Shown: in pieces, positions 20,358 to 31,080 of the stretch
Numbering within the stretch: the first letter of the stretch is position 1
How the letters are laid out: each line of letters opens with the position of its first letter
Origin: Laburnicola sp. R22_1
Taxonomy: Eukaryota; Ascomycota; Dothideomycetes; Pleosporales; Didymosphaeriaceae
Length of the DNA stretch: 64,000 nucleotides
Reading direction: 5' to 3'
Assembly (NCBI GenBank): GCA_014281115.1
Contig: JACONQ010000010.1
Location: forward strand, 2,108,001-2,172,000
The notes under the pieces: generated by a model
Told to the model about the DNA's origin: nothing
Databases searched by the model: none
The model's input: only the letters and a program-made list of their open reading frames with translations
Program-made: the position numbers and the translations under genes

Positions 20358-21389
20358 TCACTCGACACCAATATAAACATCCCAAACCACCAAACCACGA
20401 ACCCATCTCCAACCTGTTCCAGGCGCAGCCAGACTCGACGAAACCCGCTCTTCATCGTCCATGTCCGCAGGATCAATAATATCCACACTGCGCAGGCGCC
20501 CAAGCCGGATATCCGACTCCCACAGCTCCACGTCGTGCGCAAGGATATCGTTCACCGCATCCAAATACTCATACTCCTTCTCCATGTCCAGCCTCCAATG
20601 CTGTAGTTCAGACCGTTGATGCGCGCACGGCGGCTTGACGCGTCCACGCCCTCTATATCCGCATTCCGAACATACATCCATGAGCCACTCCGGTATGACA
20701 TGGTCAGCCACTTCATGTGCGACGAATTCGATCTGCGTGCCCGGATGGTGCGTTCGAAACGTGAGGAAGGGGAGGAGCTTTGCGATTGCGCCGTGTTGTT
20801 CGCCGTGGCTGTATGATATTTGTAGGCTTTTGGGGCCGGGGGTTTCTTGATCGTTTGCGTTCTCGTAGAAGGTTCGCACGAAGGAGCTGAATTGGTGGCG
20901 CGGGATTCGGAAGGAGGTGGAACGGATCCATAAGGGGCGGTATTCAGCGCGGACTTGATGGCAGACTTGCGTTAGGGCGTAGAAGTTGTGAGCAGAGTCC
21001 GTAGACCGTTTGATGGGCCATGGACCGCAGTTTGTGAGGCGACGGGTTAGCAGCGGGAGGTTGGTAGCGGGAGACTTGTGGGCTTGTTCGACTGCGAAGT
21101 CGTAGATGCGGTTGCGGATTTCTGCATTAGAATTGTCAGCAGTTATTTTGTTTGAAAGGATATACATATGGCGTACCGGCGGGTAGATCCAGGAAGTTGA
21201 TCTGAGACTTCCTTCTGGTGCATCGTCCACGGCGTTGCTTCGCTGCGGTTGTCTTGTTTTTCTTGGGGTGCGGAGTTACTTGCTTGATGTGGTTCACGCT
21301 GTCTTGCTGGTCCTTCAGCCGACGTTTAGAGCGAGTGATCCTGCGCGGATTAGCTATCGTCGTTATGTTGATTCGCGACTCACTTACAT
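20358..21389 (-). CDS. 2EXR/F-box-like domain protein, start codon split by an intron
   Basis: Minus-strand exons 21389-21388 (AT of the start codon), 21340-21177 and 21121-20358; 309 residues. Intron 1 (GTAAGT...CGCGCAG, 47 nt) joins AT to G to make the only suitable ATG (MITRSKRRLKDQQDS); upstream the same frame has no ATG before a stop. Intron 2 (GTACGC...ATGCAG) restores the hallmark LDLPAEIRNRIYDFA found at the start of the fungal 2EXR/F-box-like fold. After it come HNFYALTQVCHQVRAEYRPLW and a small Cys/His cluster (CSECGYRGRGRVKPPCAHQ). The N-terminal segment is very basic (KRRLK, KKNK, KQRRGRCTRRK) and could be nuclear targeting. The function of these expanded fungal families is unknown. 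Confidence 0.7.
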
Positions 21390-21892
21390 CTTCCAGCACG
21401 CAGTGAAGTTCCGCCTCACGTGTTCTTCCTCGACAGCTGTGTTATGCCGTATTCTCCCACCGTCTCAACCAGGAAACGGTTGGAAACGCACAAACTGCCA
21501 GATATGTTGGCTAGAAGCAGCAAAAGACCCCAGTGTAGCCCGTCAATGTGGCGGTGCGCGCTGAGGCTTTCTCGACAAGACGTTGAAAGCGGGGCGGGGA
21601 CGGGATAGCCAGAAGTCTTGAGACACAACAGTGGTAATAAGAGTTGGGGTTGACTGTACGCGTTGGAGACGCAGAGTTGTAGCCCTTGTTGTTTTGCGCT
21701 TGTTTGTCCGGCCGACAGGTCGAGGACAACAGAGGCCTATTCACTCTTGTTTGGCTTTCACCGAATACCCAATTATCCGGCTCGTCATTGATACCGATTT
21801 CGCAGACAGTGTCCTGGGAATATAATTCTGAACACGTCATCCCTAGCGGCTCGTACGGTATTCTCCGAGGTGCTACCCGATTGTTGCTTGTC
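21390..21892. other. Spacer
   Basis: Upstream region of the 2EXR gene and 3' region of the HET gene; nothing else recognised. Confidence 0.4.
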
Positions 21893-24560
21893 TCAACAAA
21901 GCGTAAACTCTATAGGCTGGCCTTTGATCGAGGGGTTCCTCGCAAGATGCGGCACGAAGGCTCTGGCTACGATTTCGTGCATTTGGTCCCCCACCGGTCT
22001 GACAATGAAATTCGCAAGCGGATCTATGTCAAACCGCACGATAAGGTCTCCTTCGCGGACAGTGCCTTGTGTCAAACCTACATAAGCGTCGTTGGCCCTG
22101 AAAATTGTGTTGTCGAGGTTCGCGCAGAATGATCTGGCAATTTCCATCAAAACCACCTTTTCAAGGTTGCCTCCGGTCCGTCTCTGATTGATGTGCTGCA
22201 ATATTTTGCTGAGAGACTTCGCGTTGTTTTCGATGGACTCGAGAACAACTCTGGATAGCGGGACAGTGCTAGACGTTTGGGGATGGGACGCCAAATCTGT
22301 CAAGCATTCTAGGTACCCATTTATGTCCCAGCGTTGCCCCGATGATAACGCAACTACAATGCTTACATCCCATATACGCTGCTTTGTAGTATTTTGAGCT
22401 TCAGTTCCTGCAGAAATTATGCGTTCTAACGAAGCGAGATGATTCATAATCACCTCCATGAGCTTGTCATGATCCATAGTAGCACCAAATATGAAGCTCC
22501 TAGATATCCGCCGTAGCACCTCGAGCTTTTCTATCGATCCATATATATTCCCGGAGATGTTAATCAGATGCCGTCCGTCGGTTGCCACTCGGTATGGTAT
22601 TGTGTGCGTCACTTCGTTCCTCGAGCGGAAAGGTTCGACGTCCGATGGATCCCATTGGGCAGACCAATCTGGTACCCAGGATGGGAGTCCAACAACGGCC
22701 TTGGGCAATGTAGAAGTCCGGAGAACTGAAGGCTTTCGAAACCCCTGCGTCTCCAATAGAGCGATTGTGACTTTAGAGAAGACTTCGATATAGCTCAGCG
22801 AGTAATCTGGCAAGAGGGGCTGTCTCTCTGATGGCCAAGAATTTACCAAACCCAACAATCCGTAAATCTGATCTAAAGGGTTTGAGGTTTGGAGGTATAC
22901 TGGGCTGGAGGTTCTTATTCCATTGAGAATAGACCCTAGTGAATGCTCGTTGAGACCGAGAGCTATGTGCCGTCGCTGATACAACATCACTGCCGGAATG
23001 CTAAAAGCCGTTATGGCAACGTTGCTGAGTACGGGTGCTAACCCACGCAATTCCGGCAGCCTTAGACGTGCTAAACGGATTTTATGGATATAGAATGTAA
23101 CACCCTCCAGGAACCTGCAAGAAGCAAGTACACGCTCGGCGGTAACAATTCTGTCTCCATGCACGAACGATGGTGACCGCGAAAGCAGTAATTCTTGAAG
23201 AACCCAAACACGTGTCCACCATGGATGATTCAGTAGAGATGAGATTTGTTTTGATGAGATAATTGGAAGGCCGTTGTCAGGACCAATAATCTTCTCCAAT
23301 GTATGGTTAAAAGACTTCATTCGAGCCATGTCGCGTAGTCTCCATAGCGCGTTTCGTATACGAAAACTTTCCGGCAAGCTCAGCGAAGTCAACGTACCGT
23401 ACTACGCGTAGTACTACGTCCCGTAGTACGTCCTGTACGCTGTACGTACGTAGCTGCCTCCTAGGCTATAGCGTAGCTATAGTTTATATAGCTCTATAGC
23501 GTAGTTATAGCTTTATAAGAGCCTTTTTATAAAATTTTAATATAACTTTTTAGTATTTTAAAAGGCCATTTTTAGCCTTTTTTGCCCTTTTTAGTATAGT
23601 ATAAGCTTAGATTGTAGTTAATCTCCTAAAAAGACAACTTTTTAATAACCTTAATACTAAACAATAATTACTAATTACCTAATTAGGAAAGAGCTTAGCA
23701 CTTACAGCCTATACTAGTAGAGAGATTTTTAGGCTATACTATAGTTATAAGGTATAATCTAGCATTTCTAGCGGCTCCTATATATATATAGCGCCTATAC
23801 AAGCCGTAGCGTAGAGCAATGAGGGTTAACCGTACCGTACTACGCTACGTTGACTACGCTGGGCAAGCTTTCATAGGTTCTGACGCGTTTCCAATGGTAG
23901 AATATGTAGTCCCACCATTCCGTGGCGAACAAATTTGCCTCAATGGCTCGTTCACCCATGGCATCGAAAAAGGCCATGATCTCGTTGGATCCTTCATTTG
24001 CTGATCCCAGGAATATGATCGTCTTCTCCGCCTTGGAGTAAATACTAGCCATTTGTCCCACTTGCGAGCTCTTCTCCACGTCGTCACACTGGTTTATACA
24101 TGCGGCATCTACCCAGATTGGCACATCGACCTTGAACCGGTCAGTGATCTCTCATGAACGTTTCAATTATCAGACCGAAAAGCTCCGGACACTCTGGGTA
24201 ACATTGCACATTCTGGGACAACGCACTTGCAGGGACCTTGATTTGAGAGAACGATGTTTAACTCACCGGCATGAACTTGTTTCTCCGTATATTCTCCAGC
24301 GCGACGAACAAATTTCGAGCTATCGGAATGCATGCTCCAGTCTCTAGCACCGCCGCAGACACAGGCGCTGGATCGCCCCAAACGTAAGAGAGGGCATAGT
24401 ACGGTGGTCGCTCGTCAGCAAGGTTGATGTGAGCCAGCCTTCCGGTGATGCACCGCTCCTCATAACCATGAGGGGACCCTGGAACGAAATCGCCGAGATA
24501 CAAGACACGGATTTCCTTCTCTTCTGCTTTGAGCGGGCTGTAGGCCGGGTTTGACGACAT
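21893..24560 (-). pseudogene. HET-domain gene disrupted by a miniature transposon
   Basis: Minus-strand exon 1 is 24560-24267 (MSSNPAYSPL..., YYALSYVWGDP, RNLFVALENIR). Intron 24266-24131 follows, then exon 2 from 24130 (VPIWVDAACINQ, IFLGSA). These are the core blocks of the heterokaryon-incompatibility (HET) domain. At 23862 the gene meets a 481-bp insertion; translation would stop 7-8 codons inside it, giving about 194 residues. Beyond the insertion the frame resumes (SFRIRNALWRL, HPWWTRVWVLQELL, NPLDQIYGLLGL, LPSWVPDWS) and runs to 21893. Taking out the element plus one target copy (489 bp) leaves a continuous frame of about 680 codons, so the insertion is recent and no other lesion was noticed. 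HET proteins trigger self/non-self recognition responses after hyphal fusion; the truncated allele has lost most of the protein. Confidence 0.85.
23381..23861. mobile_element. 481-bp hAT-like MITE with 8-bp TSD
   Basis: Termini are inverted repeats: left CAGCGAAGTCAACGTACCG, right (reverse complement) CAGCGTAGTCAACGTAGCG, continuing for about 26 bp with three mismatches. The 8-bp direct repeat GGCAAGCT flanks it exactly (23373-23380 and 23862-23869). An 8-bp duplication and termini starting CAG are hAT-superfamily features. The interior is very AT-rich, has no coding capacity, and contains sub-terminal TAC/GTA palindromes and ATAG-rich repeats. The element is non-autonomous; no hAT transposase is in the window. 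Confidence 0.85.
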
Positions 24561-25536
24561 GTTGAGTAGGAAGATTCGGTAAGCTGTCGAGGCTGAAGAA
24601 AGGTTGGTGGAGAGGTGAATGAACCGACAAGGCTGAAGAGTAGCCAGGTAAATGGATCAAGTGCTAGCAGGAGCCGAATGTCGCTGCAGGCGATCACCGA
24701 CCAGCGTCAGTCGGTGCTCACATACACATCCGACAGACAAACAAAGAGGACAGAGACTGAGCGAGAATCGTTGAAGGTAAGGACGCGAAAACAGGGTGCA
24801 CCTGAGGTGCATAATCACCCGGGATGCGTCAGCCACTGCGCCACGGTTGATGTTGCTGCGCCCTCAAGCCTTTTCATCACCCCCTTTCCTGCTTTGCAAA
24901 CCAAAGCCTTAGCTGTTAAATCAATGGCCACATCGCTCGTCCCGAATGCTCACCTCCCTGAACAATATTGGCGCTGAGTTCTCTCGACCGGTCAAAGACT
25001 GCATGTACCATGGGCAGGCTGAACTTTCGCCCACCCATGCCTCGCAGCCCTCCTCGTAAAGAGCACGCCCTGTGCGACCACACCAAGCCCTGCGCCTTGC
25101 ACGCCTTGCCAAATGAACGATTCCCCAAACATGAATTAGGATAAACAAGTGGAAAGGCGATCGCAAAGCCACGCCCAAGACACACTGCAACTTTTCCCAT
25201 CCCACACCCAAACACCACCACCACCTGCAACGAACAACGCCACACACAGCAGTCCTCACCAGCAACACCAAACACAACACATAATCCCGCGCTAAGAAGA
25301 AAAAGAAAAAAGGGTATATATTCCTCACAACAAATACGCCCACCAAGACCAGAAGAAACCCCCAATGCCACCCAACGCTACGCGAAAGCCTACATAGGCA
25401 CACCATTATATCCACGGCCGAGTATCAAATACGCACATGCATCCCACGTACAAACAATGCTCGAAAGCTCCTCATTACCCATACGTCAAGCGCCACGTCC
25501 ATAGTCTTCCCTAACCAGCAGATCTACCACTACCAC
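24561..25536. other. Intergenic, no gene recognised
   Basis: Upstream region of the HET gene and 3' side of the phosphotransferase gene. A tRNA-like stretch near 24790-24850 was examined and not accepted. The rest is C/A-rich without a credible ORF. Confidence 0.4.
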
Positions 25537-27032
25537 TTACTGCCCCTTCTTCTCCTTCTCGACATTCTCCTTGACCGGCTGATACGGATACTTGATAGTC
25601 AAGCACCAGATATCCAAATAATCGCAAATAGTCCAAATAACGTCAATCACAAAGCTGCCATGCACACCGATCGCCAGACCCAAGCACAAGAACACAAAAG
25701 CGACCTGATATACATCGTTACCCAGGGCGCTCGGCCAGCCGAAACCGATGTTTTCTTGTAGGAAAGGGCCGAGGGAGTCGGCGACACCGTAAATGAGCGG
25801 GTAGATGAGCACGTTGCCGCGCGGGAAGCGCGATTTGGTGAGGTGCGAGATGATGATGCGGCCGACCGAGTAGGCGTTTATGAGGCCGGCGTAGAAGGCG
25901 AAGGGCACGAGATGTTGGTGGAGGATTACGGGCTGGAGGTAGAGGTAGGCGGGGATGAGGACCCAGGCTGCGGCGAAGGTGAGGAGGCCGAGGAGAGCGA
26001 CACGGGTGCGTTGGCCGCGAGCACGGCGGGCTTTCATGACGTTGAGGGCACTGCAAATACTTGTTAGACCACTTTTACTTGCATGATGCCGGTGAAGGTG
26101 TTTTTCGTACCTGCTGACTGTGTTGAAGATGAGCACAACACTGCCGTACGCCATGTACCACTCGTTCCAAGCCATGTTATAGAGAGCATCCGGGATGAAG
26201 TCGTGGTTCTGGACGCCGACGCTGTCAAGCAACGACCGCTGCCAGAAGCTGCCACCACCCAAGACCGCCGTGGCACCATAGATGAAGCATAGCGTAAGGA
26301 TGCCCTCAACAGGCCCAGAGATGATACCGAGAGTGAGCGTATGTGTATGGTATTCGTCCCAAGTCTGGACGTAAAAGGTCAGAAGCGCTGCAATCGTGTT
26401 AGCGAAAGAAGAATGCATGCTGGGGAGCTTGGCTCCACTGACAGGCAAACAGGTTGAGCACCGTCTTCCAGCCCTGTCCTAGGTTCATAGTCGCCGAGAA
26501 TAACAGGACCTCCAGCGTCGTGTTGACCGCATCGACGCCGTGGTCGAACAGCTCGCCCAGCGGTCCGCTCTGGTGTGTCCTCCTGGCCTGGCTGCCATCA
26601 ACAGCATCGAATGTCTGGTATAAGAAGAGTCCGATGGCCCAGCTGGCGTACACCCATGGCGGGCAGTCTTGATCGAGCGTCGGCGTGTACCATAGCATCG
26701 TCAGGAAGTTCGTAATGACAAAACAAAACCCCAAGAGCGTGATCTGTACTTGTTTATTAGCTTCCAGTCCTTCAACGCGTCTGCACGGGGCTTCGTCTCG
26801 CTCAATAGAAGGGAGTGGACTCGAGGAAACTCACGAGGTTCGGTCTACCCGCGCGTTAGCAGCCTTCTCAAACATGCGCGCTATGGACTTACGCCATCCA
26901 CATAGGAAAGCAGTTGATGACCACATGCGTGTAGAACGGCTTTAGGACATAACGCGAAACCAGACTGTGGTCTACACCAGAGTACGTGTACTCTTTCAAC
27001 TTAGGGAGCTTATCCTGCCGTATATACACCAT
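25537..27032 (-). CDS. cpt1: Choline/ethanolamine phosphotransferase (CDP-alcohol phosphotransferase)
   Basis: Minus-strand exons 27032-26893, 26844-26835 (a 10-nt micro-exon), 26743-26443, 26387-26111, 26050-25537; 413 residues. The CDP-alcohol phosphotransferase motif D-G-x2-A-R-x8-G-x3-D-x3-D is complete (DGSQARR, then GELFDHGVD; about Asp99, Asp117, Asp121). Multiple membrane helices follow. The enzyme makes phosphatidylcholine and/or phosphatidylethanolamine from diacylglycerol and the CDP-alcohol at the ER (Kennedy pathway). Sequence alone does not separate Cpt1 from Ept1, so the symbol is provisional. The micro-exon encodes only the P-N-L part of the junction (WMAPNLITLLGF) and is needed to join exons 1 and 3 in frame. 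Confidence 0.88.
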
Positions 27033-27485
27033 CGTGGCGGCGTGTATCGTGATACTTCGAGGCCGCAGGTGGGGTGGGTTGAGGAGGGAGTGTAAAGGGC
27101 AGGAGATATGGTCCGTATGTGACGGTGGGATGCTGCGCGACAATTTCAGCACGGTTTCGGTCCTGGTTCCGCGGTTAGCTTGTGATTGGGATGATGACGT
27201 GGGGTGGGGTGGGGTCTGGCGAAAAACAAAGGCGTGCCTGAAAACACATGTCTCTTGGTTATCCCGCCTTTATTCAGTCTCAATAAATTCTGATTCAATT
27301 TCACTGCTGGATAATAACGCCAGACGCTCCAGGGCTTGGCAAGAGCCATCAACCAGAAGTAAATTATACTACAATAAACTCTGCCAATACTGCGCCTGAA
27401 CATGATTTATCCATTTTACACTATGCTCGCTCCATGATAAACCTCAAGTATCATCGTCATGTTGCGCAGTCAGCCTATGAATTCC
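27033..27485. promoter_or_regulatory. Promoter of the phosphotransferase gene; 3' end of the NIPSNAP gene
   Basis: 453 bp between two minus-strand genes; no specific site called. Confidence 0.35.
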
Positions 27486-28628
27486 TCATGCGACCGGGCT
27501 CCACGGGCAAGGAATCAAGATGCTGCTCTTCATTTCCTGGATGAGCGGTACGGTCTTGTGTACCGTGTCACCCCAGCCCTCGACGCTCCAACTCTGCTCG
27601 CGACGGACCTTGCGCTCTTCAAGATTGGCGAACTGCCACAAGTGATGCACAGTGTTCAACTCGCCAATCTGCACGAACCAAGCACCAACACCCTCCATCA
27701 CTTCCCTGCGTGCCTTCAGGCCGCGTCTCCAGTGTGTCTCCCACTCAAGCAGGTTTCCAGGATGCAGCGTGTAGGAGCGTAGTTCGAACAAGCCTCCGAG
27801 CTGGCGTGGTGGAGTCGTTGGCCAGAAGGAAAATTCCTGCATGAGCGAGGAGCGTTTTGCGTTGATAAGCGTCTTGAGCTTGGCATCAAACTCGGGAAAC
27901 TCGGGGTGGTGTTGAATGGCGTGGAGCGATTCGTGGTAGCCTTCGTACCGCTGGTACTCCCAGATATGCACTGTTGGAACTCGGGTCAGAATGGCGCCGG
28001 AGCTTCGCAAACAATTTTTGTCATCTCTTACCAAATGTGTCGCAATCGCCGACCTCGGTCCTCCAGCTGCCAACGAGATGGACCTTGTTCTCGGGGCTGG
28101 AGGCCATCTTTGGATACCAGTTGCCCACCAGCTCCGTGTACTCATCGACCTTGTCGGGCTTGACCTCGTGGAAGACGATAGAATGCACGTACTTGCCTCG
28201 AGCGAGGACTTGGGAGAAGCTCCTTTCGATGTCCTTGTCGAGCTCGCGTCCCTCCGGGGTGCCGTAGATGAGGGACTTCAGCGCGCCTCCCTTCTTCTTG
28301 TCGCCATCTTGATCCTGTGCTCGAGCTTCATCTGCAATGGACAATGTTAGTGGCCCTTGGCCAAAGACGACGGATCAGCAGAGGAGGCGAACTGACTTTC
28401 TCTCTGCTCCTTCTTCTTCTGGGCTTCTATGAGGCTCTCGCGGTACTCCTTCTGTCGTGCGTTGAATTCGGCAGCACCGTCGGGCCTGATATCGGCGAGG
28501 GCAGGCGTCTTCTGGCCCTGGGCTGCGGCAAAAGCTGCAAAGTAGCGCGAATTGACGGCGGCCGTCGCACCCGCGTGCTGGGCGGGGAGCGCGCTGCGCA
28601 CACTGGCGCCAACTCGACGAGCGAACAT
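27486..28628 (-). CDS. NIPSNAP-family mitochondrial protein
   Basis: Minus-strand exons 28628-28397, 28331-28032, 27970-27486; 338 residues. The start is at MFARRVGASVRSALP, whose first ~35 residues look like a mitochondrial presequence (Arg/Ala/Ser, RYFAAFAAAQ). Two NIPSNAP (ferredoxin-like dimeric) repeats follow: VHSIVFHEVKPDKVDEYTEL...WYPKM...VGSWRTEVGD...HIWEYQRYEGY, and LFELRSYTLHPGNLLEWETHW...FVQIGELNTVHHLWQFANLEER. Family members are mitochondrial proteins linked in animals to mitophagy signalling; the fungal role is not established. The apparent upstream start at 28652 would be TTG and is not used here. Confidence 0.88.
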
Positions 28629-29916
28629 GGCGATAAGACGAGAGCTCAGCAATTGACGTCACAGAGCAGAGGGGAGCTCGCGCGAGCTGTTGCGGATGCA
28701 GATGGAGGGGGGAGGGGGGTGTTGTGCCCTGCAACCGTGAGGGGAAGCTCTCAGCATGGCACATGCTGCAGCTTGCTTGTTGCCGGCCCGTGCAGCTAGC
28801 GCGCCTGCTGGAACGGGGGAAAGGGAAAAGCTGGGGAAATCGGCCCATGGCGGCCCACGGCGGCCCACACAGCATCATCGCAATCAGCCGCTGTTTTCTC
28901 CATTCACCGAGCCAGCCAATTCCACGCAGTCCTGGGAACTTGTTCTCCACTGTGTCCGCCATGGCTGTCCCCCTGGGCAGCGCCGACGTCACATGGCTGG
29001 CCTTAGCAATCGCCTGTGCATCGAGCTGCAGGCGAACCGCATCCGCGGCCGAGAGAGATCTACTTCTCGAGTTGAGTATAATCCATCCGAACGGATTCAG
29101 GTCTCGAAACCCGCTTCGTAAAACTAGGAAGAGCCAGATGGGTGGAACAAGAGATGAAAGAGTCGAAGGAGTCAAACCGGGACATTGAGCAGCGTCTGCC
29201 AAACATTTACAACACAGATGGGACTCATCATGTCACCATTTTCCGCATCTCTAATTGAGAACTTCATTCTCGGAGATGCGGGACGTCCGAGAGCCCACAA
29301 CAATCGGAAGCCCTACCATGGTTCCAGGCAAGACAGAGACTTGGTACGGTATGCTCATCCATGCGTCAGTCGTTATATACTGTATGGATGTCCGAAGTCG
29401 ATGTCATCAATGTATTTTTGCTGCCGACTTTCCTCACTGAGCTCAAGTGGAGACGGAAATGGTGACCGTACCGAGTACCGTCTTAGGCGCGTATATATGC
29501 ATCTTGTTTACCATTCTACTTTCACACGTCGCGAAAAGAACCCGTAGAAGCGCAACAGTATGAGTTACACTCAACCATGGTTCTCGGATCCGGACTCCGC
29601 GCATTCGGGAATCTGGAGGATTGTTGTTGGGACTCTTAGCTCTATCTCACGGCAACCTACACTATTGCTACCCACCTCGGTTCGCAGGCCATTTTCTCTC
29701 TTGACGAGATTTTTGCCTGTTCTTATTTGTTCCCGTTCATGATTAACACTTTCTATAGGTTATAAAACCTTGACGCGAACCATGGTAGTCAAACCAGATT
29801 AAAAAATAGCGCACAGTGCCCACGGGAACTACTGCTTACCCGGTACTGGGCTGAGAGCGCCTCCCCTCTTTCCGTGCATTCCAAGGAATCGAACAAGTTA
29901 AGAGGCTCACACGCAG
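28629..29916. other. Intergenic, no gene recognised
   Basis: GC-rich promoter side of the NIPSNAP gene (28630-29000), then ordinary sequence with no credible ORF. CGGCCCA repeats near 28841-28867. Confidence 0.4.
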
Positions 29917-30672
29917 ATGGACTACCATGGCAAGCACATTCATGACGTGACGGTTGCCCCTACATATATAACGCCCATCACTTCAACTTCCTCAGCAAAC
30001 TTGTCAGCAAATCTACAACATTCATTTGCAGGAGTTGTACCAAGAGCTAAACCGGCACACAAACCCGAAATCAATTTACCAGCATCAAAGTACGGAAACA
30101 GGAACACGCTTGAACCCAAAGGCCCAACCATTCGAAATGCCACATCCAACTCTGAGAAAAAAACAAGCTGTGGCCTCTCCATTAAAAGTCTCGCCTGCTC
30201 CGCCCATCACTTATAAGGAGTATACGTAAGCCATCCAGCCATACACTCCATACCAGCTTTCCGCTAATCTCTACCAACTAGCGAGATGTCCCCCGAATGC
30301 AGCGCTCTGGGCCACTACCTCCATCGGCCTACACTGGCCGCACGTCCCAACCCCCTAATGACGTCCCGACACTTCAGCATCATCATCCGAAATGAAGGGC
30401 CGTTCGACAGCACGGGGCAGCAGCCGGGGCTTCCCATCGCGAAAACGGAGAGATTCGTGGTGAGGCTCAGTACAAGCTTCACGCCGGGCGAGAGGAAGGT
30501 CGATATCTGGCGCAACGGGGAGACGTTCCAGGTGTTCGGGGTGGTGGCCGTCTATACGGACGAGTGTGGATGGTTCGTGGGTGATAAGAAGTTGAGGCTC
30601 AGCTCGAATGGGACTTATAGTGGAAGAGCTGAGAGCCAGCGCTTGTTGGAGAGTGTAGGCTTATCTCAGTAA
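29917..30672 (+). CDS. Hypothetical protein, three-exon model
   Basis: Exons 29917-29946, 30032-30225, 30282-30672; 204 residues; both introns are GT-AG (85 and 56 nt) and the frame closes. Reads MDYHGKHIHD, then ELYQELNRHTNPKS, and a C-terminal globular-looking part (RHFSIIIRNEGPF, TERFVVRLSTSF, ERKVDIWRNGETFQVFGVV) that could be mostly beta strand. No signal peptide, no membrane helix, no recognised family. The third exon alone is an ORF of 128 codons; the upstream exons are inferred from splice signals and frame, so the 5' end is uncertain. Confidence 0.5.
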
Positions 30673-31080
30673 ATACAACCGTAGATGGCAATAACTTCCA
30701 CGTGCAACTGCCTCGTACTGGCTGCATTGCTACATGTCCAGAGTTGTTGATTTTGAAACCAGCTGGAGCTGCTTGGTTATCGACAGGTTCTTTGTTACAT
30801 GTGAGACTACATCTTATAAGCTGAGTGGCTCATGGTAATCTTTCACATAGTCATAATATATCAACAATTAACGAACTATCAACGAAAGTGAACGAGTTTC
30901 GAGGACATGGCCCGAGACGGCGGGATCCACTGGGTCACGTGTAAGCGGGATGCCTATGCACGGACCCATGTGACGATGGCGCGGACCCACTAAAACTTTG
31001 GAGCTTCAAGCTTGACCGTGTCGCCAACTTTGCAACGACCGACACACGACACAGAAGCTGCGAGCGACTAATTCGAAGCC
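30673..31080. other. Spacer and promoter of the Gemin2-like gene
   Basis: No gene; two similar CGGGATCC/GCGGACCCA-containing stretches at 30925-30990. Confidence 0.35.

Noticed and set aside
24785..24855. Minus-strand stretch resembling the 5' half of a tRNA (TGGCGCAGTGGCTGACGC)
   Set aside because: No matching T arm or acceptor pairing; at most a decayed tRNA.
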